Shown: positions 38,317 to 47,069, numbered from the stretch's first letter. The stretch is DNA of 64,000 nucleotides from Pseudomonas fluorescens (GCF_005938625.1 NZ_VCNJ01000001.1:243678-307677); one strand, 5' to 3'. Numbers and translations: made by a program. Notes: generated from the sequence alone by a model not told the origin.

Positions 38317-40545
38317 ATGTTCGCGCCCATTACCCGTTCCATGACCCTCACCCTCGGCCTGTGCAGCGCTGCATTCAATGCCGATCTACTGGCTGAAACC
38401 GAAGCCGGAAAAACGCCGCAGCCCGCTGACTCAGCGCTTGAGCTGGCGGCGACCAACGTCAGTGCACAAGGCCTGGGCACCACCACCGAAAACACCGAGT
38501 CCTACACCACCGGCGCCATGAACACGGCGACGCGCCTAAACCTGTCGATCAAGGAAACCCCGCAATCGGTGTCGGTGATCACCCGTCAGCAGATGGATGA
38601 TTTCAAGCTCGGTACATTGTCTGAAGCGATGCGCCAGACCACGGGCGTGGTGGTGCAGCATCTGGATTCGGATCGGGTCAGCTATTCGTCGCGCGGTTAT
38701 GCGATCAACAACTTCCAGATCGACGGGATGCTCAACACCTTCGATCGCATGAAGTCTGACTCCGACACCATCATTTACGACCGCATCGAGGTGGTGCGCG
38801 GTGCCACGGGACTGACCACGGGGGCCGGTGATCCATCGGCGACGATCAACATGGTGCGCAAGCGCCCGACCGCGCAATGGCAGGCGCTGGCCGGGGTCAG
38901 TGGCGGCAGCTACGACAATTACTACAGCTACGTCGACGTCGGCGGGCCGCTGGCGTTCGACGGTCGCCTTCGCGGACGCACGGTGTTGGCGTATCGCGAC
39001 AACCAGTCGATCAAAGACAAATACGCGCTGCAACGGGAGGTCGGTTATGGCGTGCTGGAAGCCGATCTGACCGACTCTACTGTGCTGGCGGTCGGTTACG
39101 ACTATCAGAACAAACATGTGCAAGGCTCGTCCTGGGGCACCGTGCCCTACTGGAATGCCGATGGCAGCAAGGCCGGACTAGGGCGTTCGACCAACATGGC
39201 GACGTCGTGGAGTTCCTGGCCGCTGCAAGACAAAACCGCGTTCGCCACCCTTGATCAGCAACTGGCCGGCGGCTGGCGGCTGAAAGCGGCGTACACCCAC
39301 CGCGACAGCGCGAGCGACGGCAAGGTCTATTACGGCGGTGGCGGTTTCCCCGAGGCCGATCGCAGCGGCATGCTCGCCTACACCTCGCACATGATCGGCA
39401 CGCAGAAAATGCAGGCGTATGACTTCAACGTCTCCGGCCCCTATTCGCTGCTGGGCCGTGAGCACGAAATGATGTTCGGCTACGGCGAGGCCGAACGCCG
39501 TTCGAACTCGCCGTACACCATTGCCGGCGCACAACCCAGCGATTACGGAAAAATCCGCGACTGGAAATACATGGGCGATATCGCCAAGTTTCACGACACG
39601 GTCACCGACCTCACCGGTTCCAAAGACAATACCCGGCAAAAAGCCGGCTACATCGCCACGCGCCTGAGCCTGACCGATGAGTTGCACGCGGTGCTGGGCA
39701 GTCGCTACGGCAGTTGGCAGGCGTCCAGCACCAGCAACCGTTACGACGCCAACCGGCAACTGACCAAGATCGATTACACGAGCCAGAAACAGAACGACGT
39801 CTGGACGCCTTACGCCGGCCTGCTGTACGACCTGACCCCGGAATACACGGCGTACGTGAGTTACACCGACATCTTCAAACCCCAGGGCAACCGCGACAAG
39901 AACCGCAAATACATCGACCCCGTGGTCGGCAAAAACTATGAAGTGGGCGTCAAAGGCAGTTTGCTCGAGGAGCGCCTGAACCTGTCCACGGCACTGTTCT
40001 GGAGCAAACAGGACAATGTCGCCGAACTCGACAACTCGGTCCCGGCGGATCCGGTTACCCGTGAGCAGTTCTACAAATCCGGCGGCAAGGGCAATAAGGT
40101 CAACGGCTTTGAGGCCGAAGTGTCCGGCGAAATCCTGCAGGGCTGGAACATGACCGCCGGGTACACCTACACCCACTCGGTCGACGGCGACAGCGAGCGC
40201 ACCAACACCAGTGAGCCGATGAATCTGTTGCGCGTCTCCACCGCGTACCGTCTGCCGGGCGAGTGGCAGGCGCTGACAGTGGGTGGTGCGGTGAACTGGC
40301 AAAGTGATGTGTATGGCACGTCAAGCCGACCGGTCGGTGCCGACACCGAAGAAGCGCGAATCAACCAGAGCGCCTACACCGTGGTCAACCTGATGTCGCG
40401 CTACGCATTCGATCGACACCTGTCGGCGTCGCTGAACGTCAACAACCTGTTCGACAAGAAGTACTACGACAACGTCGGTTTCTATAACGGCGTGTATTGG
40501 GGTGATCCGCGCACGGTAACGGTGAGTCTCGACTGGAAGCTCTAA
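38317..40545 (+). CDS. TonB-dependent siderophore receptor, 742 aa
   Basis: A signal peptide (MFAPITRSMTLTLGLCSAAF..., cleavage near LLA) is followed directly by a short linker and the plug domain. Plug motifs are IKETPQSVSVITRQQMDD, SYSSRGYAINNFQIDGM and YDRIEVVRGATGLTTGAGDP. The 22-stranded barrel ends in VSLDWKL. The layout is that of ferric-hydroxamate/pyoverdine-type receptors (FhuE/FpvB-like). There is no N-terminal STN signalling domain, so it should import iron-siderophore without talking to a sigma/anti-sigma pair. ATG 38317 has an AAGGAG site; a TTG at 38272 is a weaker choice. It stands alone, with no synthesis genes nearby. Confidence 0.9.
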   Translation: MFAPITRSMTLTLGLCSAAFNADLLAETEAGKTPQPADSALELAATNVSAQGLGTTTENTESYTTGAMNTATRLNLSIKETPQSVSVITRQQMDDFKLGTLSEAMRQTTGVVVQHLDSDRVSYSSRGYAINNFQIDGMLNTFDRMKSDSDTIIYDRIEVVRGATGLTTGAGDPSATINMVRKRPTAQWQALAGVSGGSYDNYYSYVDVGGPLAFDGRLRGRTVLAYRDNQSIKDKYALQREVGYGVLEADLTDSTVLAVGYDYQNKHVQGSSWGTVPYWNADGSKAGLGRSTNMATSWSSWPLQDKTAFATLDQQLAGGWRLKAAYTHRDSASDGKVYYGGGGFPEADRSGMLAYTSHMIGTQKMQAYDFNVSGPYSLLGREHEMMFGYGEAERRSNSPYTIAGAQPSDYGKIRDWKYMGDIAKFHDTVTDLTGSKDNTRQKAGYIATRLSLTDELHAVLGSRYGSWQASSTSNRYDANRQLTKIDYTSQKQNDVWTPYAGLLYDLTPEYTAYVSYTDIFKPQGNRDKNRKYIDPVVGKNYEVGVKGSLLEERLNLSTALFWSKQDNVAELDNSVPADPVTREQFYKSGGKGNKVNGFEAEVSGEILQGWNMTAGYTYTHSVDGDSERTNTSEPMNLLRVSTAYRLPGEWQALTVGGAVNWQSDVYGTSSRPVGADTEEARINQSAYTVVNLMSRYAFDRHLSASLNVNNLFDKKYYDNVGFYNGVYWGDPRTVTVSLDWKL

Positions 40546-40730
40546 GCCTTTCCCTTCGACGCGGCGTGCCTTCTCTCGATGGGCGCCGCGTCTGTCAGAT
40601 ATCGCCCTGCAACATGCTGAAAAACCTAAACTGAACGGGCGTTAACCCCGTGTTAATTCATGCCACCCAGACTCTCTTCCGAGATCTGCTTCATGGACGA
40701 ACGGCTCCCACTTGTTCAGTAGGAGGCACC

Positions 40731-40940
40731 ATGAAAATCACTACCGTAATGCTTGCCGGGCTGTTTGCCCTGGGTTCTGCCAGCGTGTTTGCCGAAGGCG
40801 GCGCTGAGCGCATGCGTTATTACTACGACAACTTCCCGGTTCACCACGCCCAGAACGAGCAGAAGAGCGACGCCAACGCGAAAGAAATTCGCGTTCCCGC
40901 CGATCAGACGGCGCAAGTGACCGAGTCCTATCGCGACTGA
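40731..40940 (+). CDS. Small exported protein, 69 aa
   Basis: An AGGAGG ribosome binding site lies five bases before the ATG. The product has a clear signal peptide (MKITTVMLAGLFALGSASVF, cleavage after FAE or VFA). The 48-residue mature peptide is hydrophilic and rich in Asn, Glu, Asp and Arg (GGAERMRYYYDNFPVHHAQN). A rho-independent terminator follows at 41002. Together these say it is a separately transcribed, well-translated gene. I do not recognise the family. It has no Cys, no membrane segment and no known toxin pattern. Confidence 0.75.
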   Translation: MKITTVMLAGLFALGSASVFAEGGAERMRYYYDNFPVHHAQNEQKSDANAKEIRVPADQTAQVTESYRD

Positions 40941-41001
40941 GATTGACCGAGCAACCGATGGACCTTCCGTGGCTCCGCTCTGGCCCGGGAGAAGACAGTT
41001 T

Positions 41002-41029
41002 GGCGCCCTGAATGGGGCGCCTTTTTTTT
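41002..41029 (+). terminator. Rho-independent terminator
   Basis: GGCGCCC, six bases, GGGCGCC, then eight T residues. It lies 61 bases after the small exported protein gene and should end its transcript. Confidence 0.88.
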
Positions 41030-41067
41030 GGGCATTGAGTGGGGTGTTCGGCTTTGTAGCGTGGCGA

Positions 41068-41252
41068 ATTCGCCCCTCATCGGAACGCCGCCCGCCCAGC
41101 CCTCTCCCGAGGGAGAGGGAGCTGATTTTTGGAGTTTTCAAATCTGAGTTCGGCTCGATGTTTCAAGTCGGCGTACCCTGCCCGAACACCTCGGTCAGTC
41201 CCCTCTCCCTTTGGGCGGTCCGACGTTTCGGGAGGGCTAGGGTGAGGGGCTT
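41068..41252. repeat. Dispersed intergenic repeat (copy 1 of 3)
   Basis: The element begins with CCCCTCATCGGAACGCCGCC and an internal CCCTCTCCC/GGGAGAGGG hairpin. It continues through CGGCGTACC and ACCTCGGTCAGTCCCCTCTC to GGTCCGACGTTTCGGGAGGG and ends in CTAGGGTGAGGGGCTT. Parts recur at 53666-53787 and, inverted, at 63953-64000. It ends directly against the stop codon of the acetyltransferase gene. Confidence 0.8.
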
Positions 41253-41756
41253 CTAGGTCTGCAGATTCTTGATCCAGAACAGCATGCGCCCGTGATTCGG
41301 GTCGAACATGCCTGGCGCGAAGCCGAATTTACTGTAGGCATTCTGCGCCACGGCGTTGCCTTCCAGCACTTCGAGGGTGATCTTGCAGCAGCCGCGCTGG
41401 CGAGAGATTTCCTCGACTTTCTGCAGCATTTTCTGACTCAGGCCGAGGCCGCGAAACTTGCCCACCACCGCCACGTCGTGGACGTTGACCAATGGTTTGC
41501 AGGCAAACGTGGAGAACCCTTCGAAGCAGTTCACCAGACCTGCCGGTTCACCCCCGACAAAGGCCAGCACGCTGAACGCATGCGGGCGTCGTGCCAGTTC
41601 TTCGGGCAGCCGACGCAACAAGTCAGGGTCGAGCGAATGACCGCCGCCCATGGGGTCTTCTGCGTAATGATTGAGCACGATACCGATGGCCTCGGCGTGC
41701 GTTGGATTGCTGTAGCTGGCTTGAAGCACAAGAATTTCTGCGGAATCCATTTCCAT
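41253..41756 (-). CDS. GNAT-family N-acetyltransferase, 167 aa
   Basis: The acetyl-CoA binding core is visible: VNVHDVAVVGKFRGLGLSQK (strand 4 and the pyrophosphate loop, with the R/Q-x-x-G-x-G/A pattern), then CCKITLEVLEGNAVAQNAYS and the final KFGF strand. The start at 41756 was chosen because longer versions would add an implausible extension; ATG 41750 is equally possible. The substrate is unknown. The gene is the last of a possible three-gene minus-strand series after the AFG1-like and DinB genes, but a 136-base gap with a short tandem repeat separates it from DinB. Confidence 0.82.
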   Translation of the reverse strand: MEMDSAEILVLQASYSNPTHAEAIGIVLNHYAEDPMGGGHSLDPDLLRRLPEELARRPHAFSVLAFVGGEPAGLVNCFEGFSTFACKPLVNVHDVAVVGKFRGLGLSQKMLQKVEEISRQRGCCKITLEVLEGNAVAQNAYSKFGFAPGMFDPNHGRMLFWIKNLQT

Positions 41757-41850
41757 CCCCGAACACACAAAAGCCCCGGCGCGCAAAGTGCGTACTGAAA
41801 GGCTGCCTGACCTTAGCGCGGGGGTGATCGGGCGGGCAACCGGCAAATGC

Positions 41851-41874
41851 AAAAGATCAAAAGATCAAAAGATC
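41851..41874. repeat. Three tandem copies of AAAAGATC
   Basis: The 8-mer AAAAGATC is repeated exactly three times. It ends in GATCGGACGATCTTTGG, a further short inverted repeat. The same AAAAGATC word forms the inner part of the REP-type elements at 1371, 38107 and 48098, so this may be an expanded remnant of such an element. Confidence 0.6.
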
Positions 41875-41892
41875 GGACGATCTTTGGCTTTG

Positions 41893-42474
41893 TCAGTGGC
41901 CCCAAATCAACTCTTCAGTCCAGCCCAGTTCGGCAAAGTCCTCGACGCGCAGTCCGCTCTCGCCGACGCAGAAGAACTCGTCCAGTTGCGGCGGTTTCAC
42001 CGCTGTGCCGCTGAGCATCGCATGCACTTGACCACGGTGATGAAGCTGATGCTCGAACAGGTGCGACAGCATGCGCAAACGGCTGTCGTGCTGCGGCGTG
42101 TCGCGGGCAATGGTGACGATCCGGGGAAGATCGGCATCGCGCAATTGCTCGCAATAAGCAATCAAGCGCCGATCAACGTGAGCCTGCTCTTCACGCAACT
42201 GCGCGCCCTCGGTAAACGGCTCGTCCACATTGAAAAACACATAGCAGTCGGGGTGCGGCTCAGCCCCGCGCAACTCGCGTTCCAGTGCATCGACGTAGAA
42301 CCAGTCGCAGGTGAGGATGTGATTGAGGGTCAGGCGAATGCTCGGGAAGAAACTCACCCGCGGGGCGGCCAGATCTGCCGCACCGAGCTGGCTCCAGGCC
42401 TTGGCCAGACGGTGATTGGCCCAGGCGTTCTGGTAGGCCATGGTCAGCAAATGATGGGAAAGCGGTTGGCTCAT
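41893..42474 (-). CDS. DinB-family protein (damage-inducible-type helical bundle), 193 aa
   Basis: The sequence shows the DinB four-helix pattern with three metal-ligand His at the usual places. They lie in LTLNHILTCDWFYVDAL (His about 51) and in LSHLFEHQLHHRGQVHAML (about 140-150). The long form contains the typical NAWANHRLAKAW N-terminal segment. DinB-fold proteins often bind a divalent metal and include thiol-dependent S-transferases; the substrate is unknown here. The start at 42474 is 17 bases after the stop of the AFG1-like gene, so the two are co-transcribed. Confidence 0.82.
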   Translation of the reverse strand: MSQPLSHHLLTMAYQNAWANHRLAKAWSQLGAADLAAPRVSFFPSIRLTLNHILTCDWFYVDALERELRGAEPHPDCYVFFNVDEPFTEGAQLREEQAHVDRRLIAYCEQLRDADLPRIVTIARDTPQHDSRLRMLSHLFEHQLHHRGQVHAMLSGTAVKPPQLDEFFCVGESGLRVEDFAELGWTEELIWGH

Positions 42475-42491
42475 GTCGGCACCCTCTTCAC

Positions 42492-43607
42492 TCACGCTTC
42501 GGCAAAGCGCTGCAGCTGCATCTCCTGCAAGCGACTGAGGGTGCGGCGGAACGGGAATTCCAGATAACCCTCGGTGTACAGCGCATCCATTGGCACTTGC
42601 GCCTCGATGTACAGCGGCACCTTGCGGTCGTAGCACTCGTCGACCAGCGCGATGAAACGCCGCACGCCATCGTCGTGAACCGACAATTGCGGCAACTCGC
42701 GATCACCGGCCACCACCCGTTCGGCGCCATCTTCGGTGCCGCGCGCGATGCGCCCTTCGCGTTTCCGGGCGCTGAGATTCGGCACCTCGCTCAACAGAAT
42801 AGCTGTGTAGCGATCGCACAGCGCGATGAAATCCATGGCGGCGAACGGTTGCTCGCAGAGATCCGCATAGCGACACCACAACACCGATTCACTGGCCCGC
42901 ACCACGTTTAACTGACGATGACCGACCGACACAACTTCGGCGCTGGCTGGCTGCCCGGCGTTCAACGCCTGAAAGACTTCTTCCAGTGCGCTCACACCGG
43001 ACGTGACCACAAAGTAGCGTTGCAGGCCCGCGCCCGGATGCAAACGATGATCTTCGGCGCCATTCACCGCCACCACCTGCATATGCGTTTTGATCGCGGC
43101 AATTGCCGGAACAAAGCGGTCGCGGTTGAAGCCATCGGCGTACAGATCGTCCGGCGGCAGGTTGGACGTGCACACGATCACCACGCCTTCGTCGAACATC
43201 ACCTTAAACAGCCGACCGAGAATGATCGCGTCGCCGATGTCGTTGACGAACAGCTCATCGAAACACAGCACCCGCACCTCGGATGCCAGCTCCCTGGCCA
43301 GCGCGCGCAACGGATCGGCAATCCCGCTCAACTGGAACGAACGCTGATGCACCCAGCCCATGAAGTGATGAAAGTGTTGGCGTCGCGCCGGCACCCGCAG
43401 GCTCTGATAGAACTGATCCATCAGCCAGGTCTTGCCGCGCCCGACCGGGCCCCACAGATAAACGCCGATGACCGAACGGGCACCGGCGTGCAGGGCTTCG
43501 TGGCATTTTTGCAGCGCCCAGACTGCGTGTTCCTGGGCTTCATCCTGGATGAAGCCCTTGTGTTGCACGGCGTGTTGCCAAGCGCTGAGGGGAGAGTCGA
43601 AAGTCAT
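42492..43607 (-). CDS. AFG1/ZapE-family ATPase, 371 aa
   Basis: Walker A is GPVGRGKTWLMD (about residues 49-60) and Walker B is VLCFDELFVNDIGDAIILGR, with the AFG1-type extension. Sensor-like CTSNLPPDDLYADGF follows, then the conserved PGAGLQRYF-like segment. The family includes ZapE, a cell-division ATPase in Escherichia coli, and mitochondrial Afg1. The usual Pseudomonas zapE sits beside ribosomal-protein genes, which is not the case here, so this may be a second paralogue. I leave the symbol blank. The start at 43607 gives a length close to ZapE; the longer frame upstream lacks family features. It leads the DinB gene. Confidence 0.82.
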   Translation of the reverse strand: MTFDSPLSAWQHAVQHKGFIQDEAQEHAVWALQKCHEALHAGARSVIGVYLWGPVGRGKTWLMDQFYQSLRVPARRQHFHHFMGWVHQRSFQLSGIADPLRALARELASEVRVLCFDELFVNDIGDAIILGRLFKVMFDEGVVIVCTSNLPPDDLYADGFNRDRFVPAIAAIKTHMQVVAVNGAEDHRLHPGAGLQRYFVVTSGVSALEEVFQALNAGQPASAEVVSVGHRQLNVVRASESVLWCRYADLCEQPFAAMDFIALCDRYTAILLSEVPNLSARKREGRIARGTEDGAERVVAGDRELPQLSVHDDGVRRFIALVDECYDRKVPLYIEAQVPMDALYTEGYLEFPFRRTLSRLQEMQLQRFAEA

Positions 43608-43800
43608 GCGCGGCAGTATGCCACGAGTGTTACTACGCCGAAGATCAGCATTGGCAAATGCCCGTTCATCATCACGCCGCGCAGATCGAATGACCGTTGA
43701 GCAATAAGGCACTTGACGCTGAATATTACCAGCATCATATTGGCGAAAATATGTTGCTCGTAATTTAATTCTTGCCACGTTTTCTATCTGGAGTATCGCC

Positions 43801-44853
43801 ATGCATTACAAGGTTTTCGGCCGCAAAACCGGCCTGCGCGTATCGGAACTGGCGTTGGGCGCCGGCAATTTTGGCACCGGTTGGGGTCACGGCGCCGAAC
43901 GTGACGAAGCCAAGCGGATCTTTGATGGCTTCCTCGATGCCGGCGGCAATTTCATTGATACCGCCAATGGCTATCAAGGCGGACAGTCGGAATCGATGCT
44001 CAGCGAATTCATCGCCCCGGAGCGCGATCGCCTGGTGATCGCCACCAAATACAGCATGGGCACGACCCCGGCCGACGGCATTTCCCACACCGGCAACAGT
44101 CGGAAAAACATGGTTCGCGCGGTAGAAGAAAGCCTTAAACGCTTGAACACCGATCACATTGATCTGTTCTGGGCGCACGTGACCGATGGCGTGACGCCGA
44201 TGGAAGAAATCCTGCGCGGTTTTGATGATCTGGTGCGCGCCGGCAAGATTCACTATGCCGGTTTGTCGAACTTCCCGGCGTGGCGCGTTTCCCGCGCTGA
44301 CGTGTTGGCGGAACTGCGCGGCTTTGCGCCGATCGCCGCGATTCAGGTTGAATACAGCCTCGCCGAACGCACCGCCGAGCGCGAATTGCTGCCGATGGCC
44401 GAAGCGCTCGGACTCGCGGTGACGCTGTGGTCACCACTGGCCGGTGGCTTCCTTACTGGCAAGTATCGCGGCGGTGATGACAACAACCGTGCGAGCAAAC
44501 TTGGCATGCTGGTGCACGCGGAAAAAAGCGCCCGTGAAACCGCCCTGCTCGATACTTTGCTGGCCGTAGCCGCAGAAATCGACGCCAGCCCAACCCACGT
44601 CGCCATCGCCTGGTTACGCGAAAAAGCCCGGCGCTCGACGACCGCGTTGATCCCGATCCTCGGCTCGCGCACCCGCGAACAACTGGACGCCACCCTTGGC
44701 GCACTCGACGTGCAACTGAGCGAACAACACATGGCGCGGCTTGAAGACAGCAGTGTCGTGCCGGCCGGTGTACCGCACGAGACGATTACCAGTGCCGCAC
44801 CTCGCTTTACCGGTCCGCAAACGTTGGACCTGCCGATCATTCCGGTGGCCTGA
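43801..44853 (+). CDS. Aldo/keto reductase, 350 aa
   Basis: The (beta/alpha)8 family pattern is clear. FIDTANGYQGGQSESMLSEF carries the catalytic Asp and Tyr, VIATKYSMG carries the catalytic Lys, and DHIDLFWAHVTDG carries the His. The C-terminal cofactor part reads ALIPILGSRTREQLDATLGA, typical of NADPH binding in the AKR11/YhdN-like group. It should reduce an aldehyde or ketone in the cytoplasm. The start has a GGAG site. It is transcribed away from the AFG1-like gene, with a 193-base gap that includes an AT-rich stretch (about 43735-43790) suitable for a promoter. Confidence 0.88.
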   Translation: MHYKVFGRKTGLRVSELALGAGNFGTGWGHGAERDEAKRIFDGFLDAGGNFIDTANGYQGGQSESMLSEFIAPERDRLVIATKYSMGTTPADGISHTGNSRKNMVRAVEESLKRLNTDHIDLFWAHVTDGVTPMEEILRGFDDLVRAGKIHYAGLSNFPAWRVSRADVLAELRGFAPIAAIQVEYSLAERTAERELLPMAEALGLAVTLWSPLAGGFLTGKYRGGDDNNRASKLGMLVHAEKSARETALLDTLLAVAAEIDASPTHVAIAWLREKARRSTTALIPILGSRTREQLDATLGALDVQLSEQHMARLEDSSVVPAGVPHETITSAAPRFTGPQTLDLPIIPVA

Positions 44854-44873
44854 CCCGGCTCGCGTCTCCACGG

Positions 44874-44993
44874 GATAATCGTTCCCACGTTTCCGCGTGG
44901 GAACGCCTCAACGGACGCTCCGCGTTCGGTCGTGGACGGGACGCGGAGCGTCCCTGGCTTCATTCCCACGCAGAGCGTGGGAACGATCATCGG
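44874..44993. repeat. Dispersed repeat with GTTCCCACGC hairpins
   Basis: The unit runs from GATAATCGTTCCCACG, with GTTCCCACG..CGTGGGAAC near 44881-44903, through GACGCTCCGCGTTCGG and GGGACGCGGAGCGTCCCTGG to CCCACGCAGAGCGTGGGAAC, GATC. Its right half is almost identical to 1381-1431 inside the composite repeat. It lies between the aldo/keto reductase and agmatinase genes, which converge here, and could act as a two-way terminator. Confidence 0.85.
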
Positions 44994-45001
44994 CGGCAGG
45001 T

Positions 45002-45961
45002 TTAGAAATCAACCTTGTGTCGGGCGGCGTAGAGGCAGAGCATTTCCATTGCCAGTGTGGCGGCGGCCAATGAGGTGACGTCGGCGTGGTCGTAGGCCGG
45101 GGCGACTTCCACCACGTCCATCCCCACCAGATTGATCCCGCGCAGACCGCCGAGAATCTCCAGCGCTTGCACGGTGCTCAAGCCTCCGCAGACAGGCGTG
45201 CCGGTGCCGGGAGCGAAGGCCGGGTCGAGGCAGTCGATGTCGAACGTCAGATACACCGGGTTATCGCCGACCCGGGCGCGGATCGCTTCGACAATCGCTT
45301 CGCAACCACGGCGATGCACCTGCCGGGCGTCCAGCACCTGAAAACCCATGTGATCGTCGTTGGTCGTGCGCAATCCGATCTGCACCGAACGCGCCGGATC
45401 GACCAGACCTTCGCGCGCCGCGTGCCAGAACATGGTGCCGTGATCGACGCGTTTACCCTCTTCGTCCGGCCAGGTGTCGCTGTGCGCATCGAAATGAATC
45501 AGCGACAGCGTGCCGTGCTTGCGCGCGTGAGCCTTGAGCAGCGGGTAGCTGATGAAGTGATCACCGCCAAACGTGAGCATGGCGCTGCCGGCGTTGAGAA
45601 TCTGCTCGGCGTGGGCTTCGATGCTTTCCGGGACGCTGTGCGGCGAGCCGTAATCGAAGTCGCAGTCGCCATAATCGATGACTGCCAGATGATCGAACGG
45701 GTCAAACGTCCACGGCCAGTGGCGTTCCCAGGCAATTCCGCTGGACGCGGCGCGAATCCCCCGTGGCCCGAACCGTGCGCCAGGGCGATTGCTGGTGGCG
45801 GTGTCGAACGGCACCCCGCTGACCGCAACATCAACGCCGCGCAGGTCTCGGCTGTAGCGCCGACGCATGAAACTGGTGATGCCGGCGTAGGTACTTTCAG
45901 CGGCGGTACCGTACAGACTGTCACGGGTCATCGCCTGATCGTTTTGCATGGGCACATCCAT
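45002..45961 (-). CDS. speB: Agmatinase (agmatine ureohydrolase), 319 aa
   Basis: The product is a manganese ureohydrolase: GGDHFISYPLL, HFDAHSDTW, and FDIDCLDPAFAPGTGTP supply the metal ligands (His and Asp residues). Close similarity to Escherichia coli SpeB is seen in YAYGD-like and NIVGMDVVEVAPAYD regions, which sets it apart from the guanidinobutyrase and guanidinopropionase branch. It hydrolyses agmatine to putrescine and urea. The start has AGGAG eight bases upstream. The gene follows a polyamine-type binding protein gene by 16 bases on the same strand. Together with the divergent LysR gene this suggests an inducible agmatine/putrescine pathway. Confidence 0.88.
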   Translation of the reverse strand: MDVPMQNDQAMTRDSLYGTAAESTYAGITSFMRRRYSRDLRGVDVAVSGVPFDTATSNRPGARFGPRGIRAASSGIAWERHWPWTFDPFDHLAVIDYGDCDFDYGSPHSVPESIEAHAEQILNAGSAMLTFGGDHFISYPLLKAHARKHGTLSLIHFDAHSDTWPDEEGKRVDHGTMFWHAAREGLVDPARSVQIGLRTTNDDHMGFQVLDARQVHRRGCEAIVEAIRARVGDNPVYLTFDIDCLDPAFAPGTGTPVCGGLSTVQALEILGGLRGINLVGMDVVEVAPAYDHADVTSLAAATLAMEMLCLYAARHKVDF

Positions 45962-45977
45962 CGTGGTGCTCCTGTTG

Positions 45978-47069
45978 TTATTGATGGCTACGGAAAGTGG
46001 TCCACAGACGCGTGCGCTGGCGCATGTCCTTTAGGCTCATGCTGCGATCGGCGTAAAGCCGCGCACGCACGTCGCTCGGCGGATAGATGTCGGGATCGTT
46101 GCGCACGGCCTCATCCACCAGCGGCGTCGCGGCCTGGTTGGCGGTGGCAAAAAACAGCGTGTTGGTCAGTTCGGCCACCGAGTCCGGGCGCAGCATGAAT
46201 TCGATGAACGCCCGCGCGGCTTCGGGGTGCGGCGCGTCTTTGGGGATGGCCAGATTGTCCTGCCACACCAGCGTGCCTTCCTTGGGAATGCGATACGCCA
46301 CTTCGAAGGGTTTATTGGCCTTGCGTGCCTGATCAGCGGCCATGCTTGCGTCGCCGTTGTAGGTCAGCGCAAGGCACACGTTGCCGCTGGCCAGATCATT
46401 GATCTGCCGGCCAGTGGCGACGTAGAGCACCGACGGTTGGAGTTTCTGCAACAACGCTTCGGCGGCGGCCAGATCGTTTTTGTCGGTGCTGTAAGGATCT
46501 TTACCCAGGTAATGCAGGGCCAGACCGATGACCTCCTGCGGCGAATCGAGGATCGCGATGCCGCAGTCCTTGAGCTTGCTGGCGTTCTCGGGGTTAAACA
46601 GCAGATCAAGGCTGTTCAGCGGCACATTGGGCAGGCGTTGTTTCACCGCCTCGACGTTCATGCCCAGCCCTAACGTGCCCCAGGTGTACGGCACGCCATA
46701 GCGATTACCGGGGTCGACAGCGGCCATTTTCTCAAGCAAGTCCGGATCAAGATTGGCGTAGCCCTTGAGGCCCGCGTGGGGAATTTCCTTCAACGCGCCG
46801 GCCGCGAGTCCACGCGCCAGAACGCTGGACGACGGCACCACCACGTCGTAACCGCTGCCACCGGTGAGCAACTTGGTTTCCAGCACCTCGGAGGTGTCGA
46901 AGGTGTCGTAACGCACATGAATGCCGGTTTCCTGCTCGAACCGTTGCAGGGTTTGCGGCGGCACGTAATCAGCCCAGCTGTAGAGATTGAGGGTTTTGTC
47001 CTCGGCCTGAGCCTGAAGAGCCAAGGACAACAGCAGCGCGGGGAAACACAGCTTGAACACGGGAGCCAT
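45978..47069 (-). CDS. Polyamine-type ABC substrate-binding protein (PotF/SpuD-like), 363 aa
   Basis: The signal peptide (cleavage after AQA) is followed by EDKTLNLYSWADYVPPQTLQ, the classical N-terminus of PotD/PotF/SpuD proteins. Other family segments are FDTSEVLETKLLTGGSGYDV, VPYTWGTLGLGMN and ALTYNGDASMAADQA. It should bind putrescine, spermidine or a related amine in the periplasm. No ABC permease or ATPase genes are nearby, so it must use a transporter encoded elsewhere or act as a sensor. The start at 47069 has an AGGTG site; an in-frame start 17 codons upstream is less likely. It is operonic with speB, and divergent from the LysR gene. Confidence 0.88.
   Translation of the reverse strand: MAPVFKLCFPALLLSLALQAQAEDKTLNLYSWADYVPPQTLQRFEQETGIHVRYDTFDTSEVLETKLLTGGSGYDVVVPSSSVLARGLAAGALKEIPHAGLKGYANLDPDLLEKMAAVDPGNRYGVPYTWGTLGLGMNVEAVKQRLPNVPLNSLDLLFNPENASKLKDCGIAILDSPQEVIGLALHYLGKDPYSTDKNDLAAAEALLQKLQPSVLYVATGRQINDLASGNVCLALTYNGDASMAADQARKANKPFEVAYRIPKEGTLVWQDNLAIPKDAPHPEAARAFIEFMLRPDSVAELTNTLFFATANQAATPLVDEAVRNDPDIYPPSDVRARLYADRSMSLKDMRQRTRLWTTFRSHQ

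Noticed and set aside
42492..42636. A longer DinB protein starting at 42636
   Set aside because: The added residues are antisense-like sequence overlapping the AFG1-type gene; the DinB fold begins at 42474.
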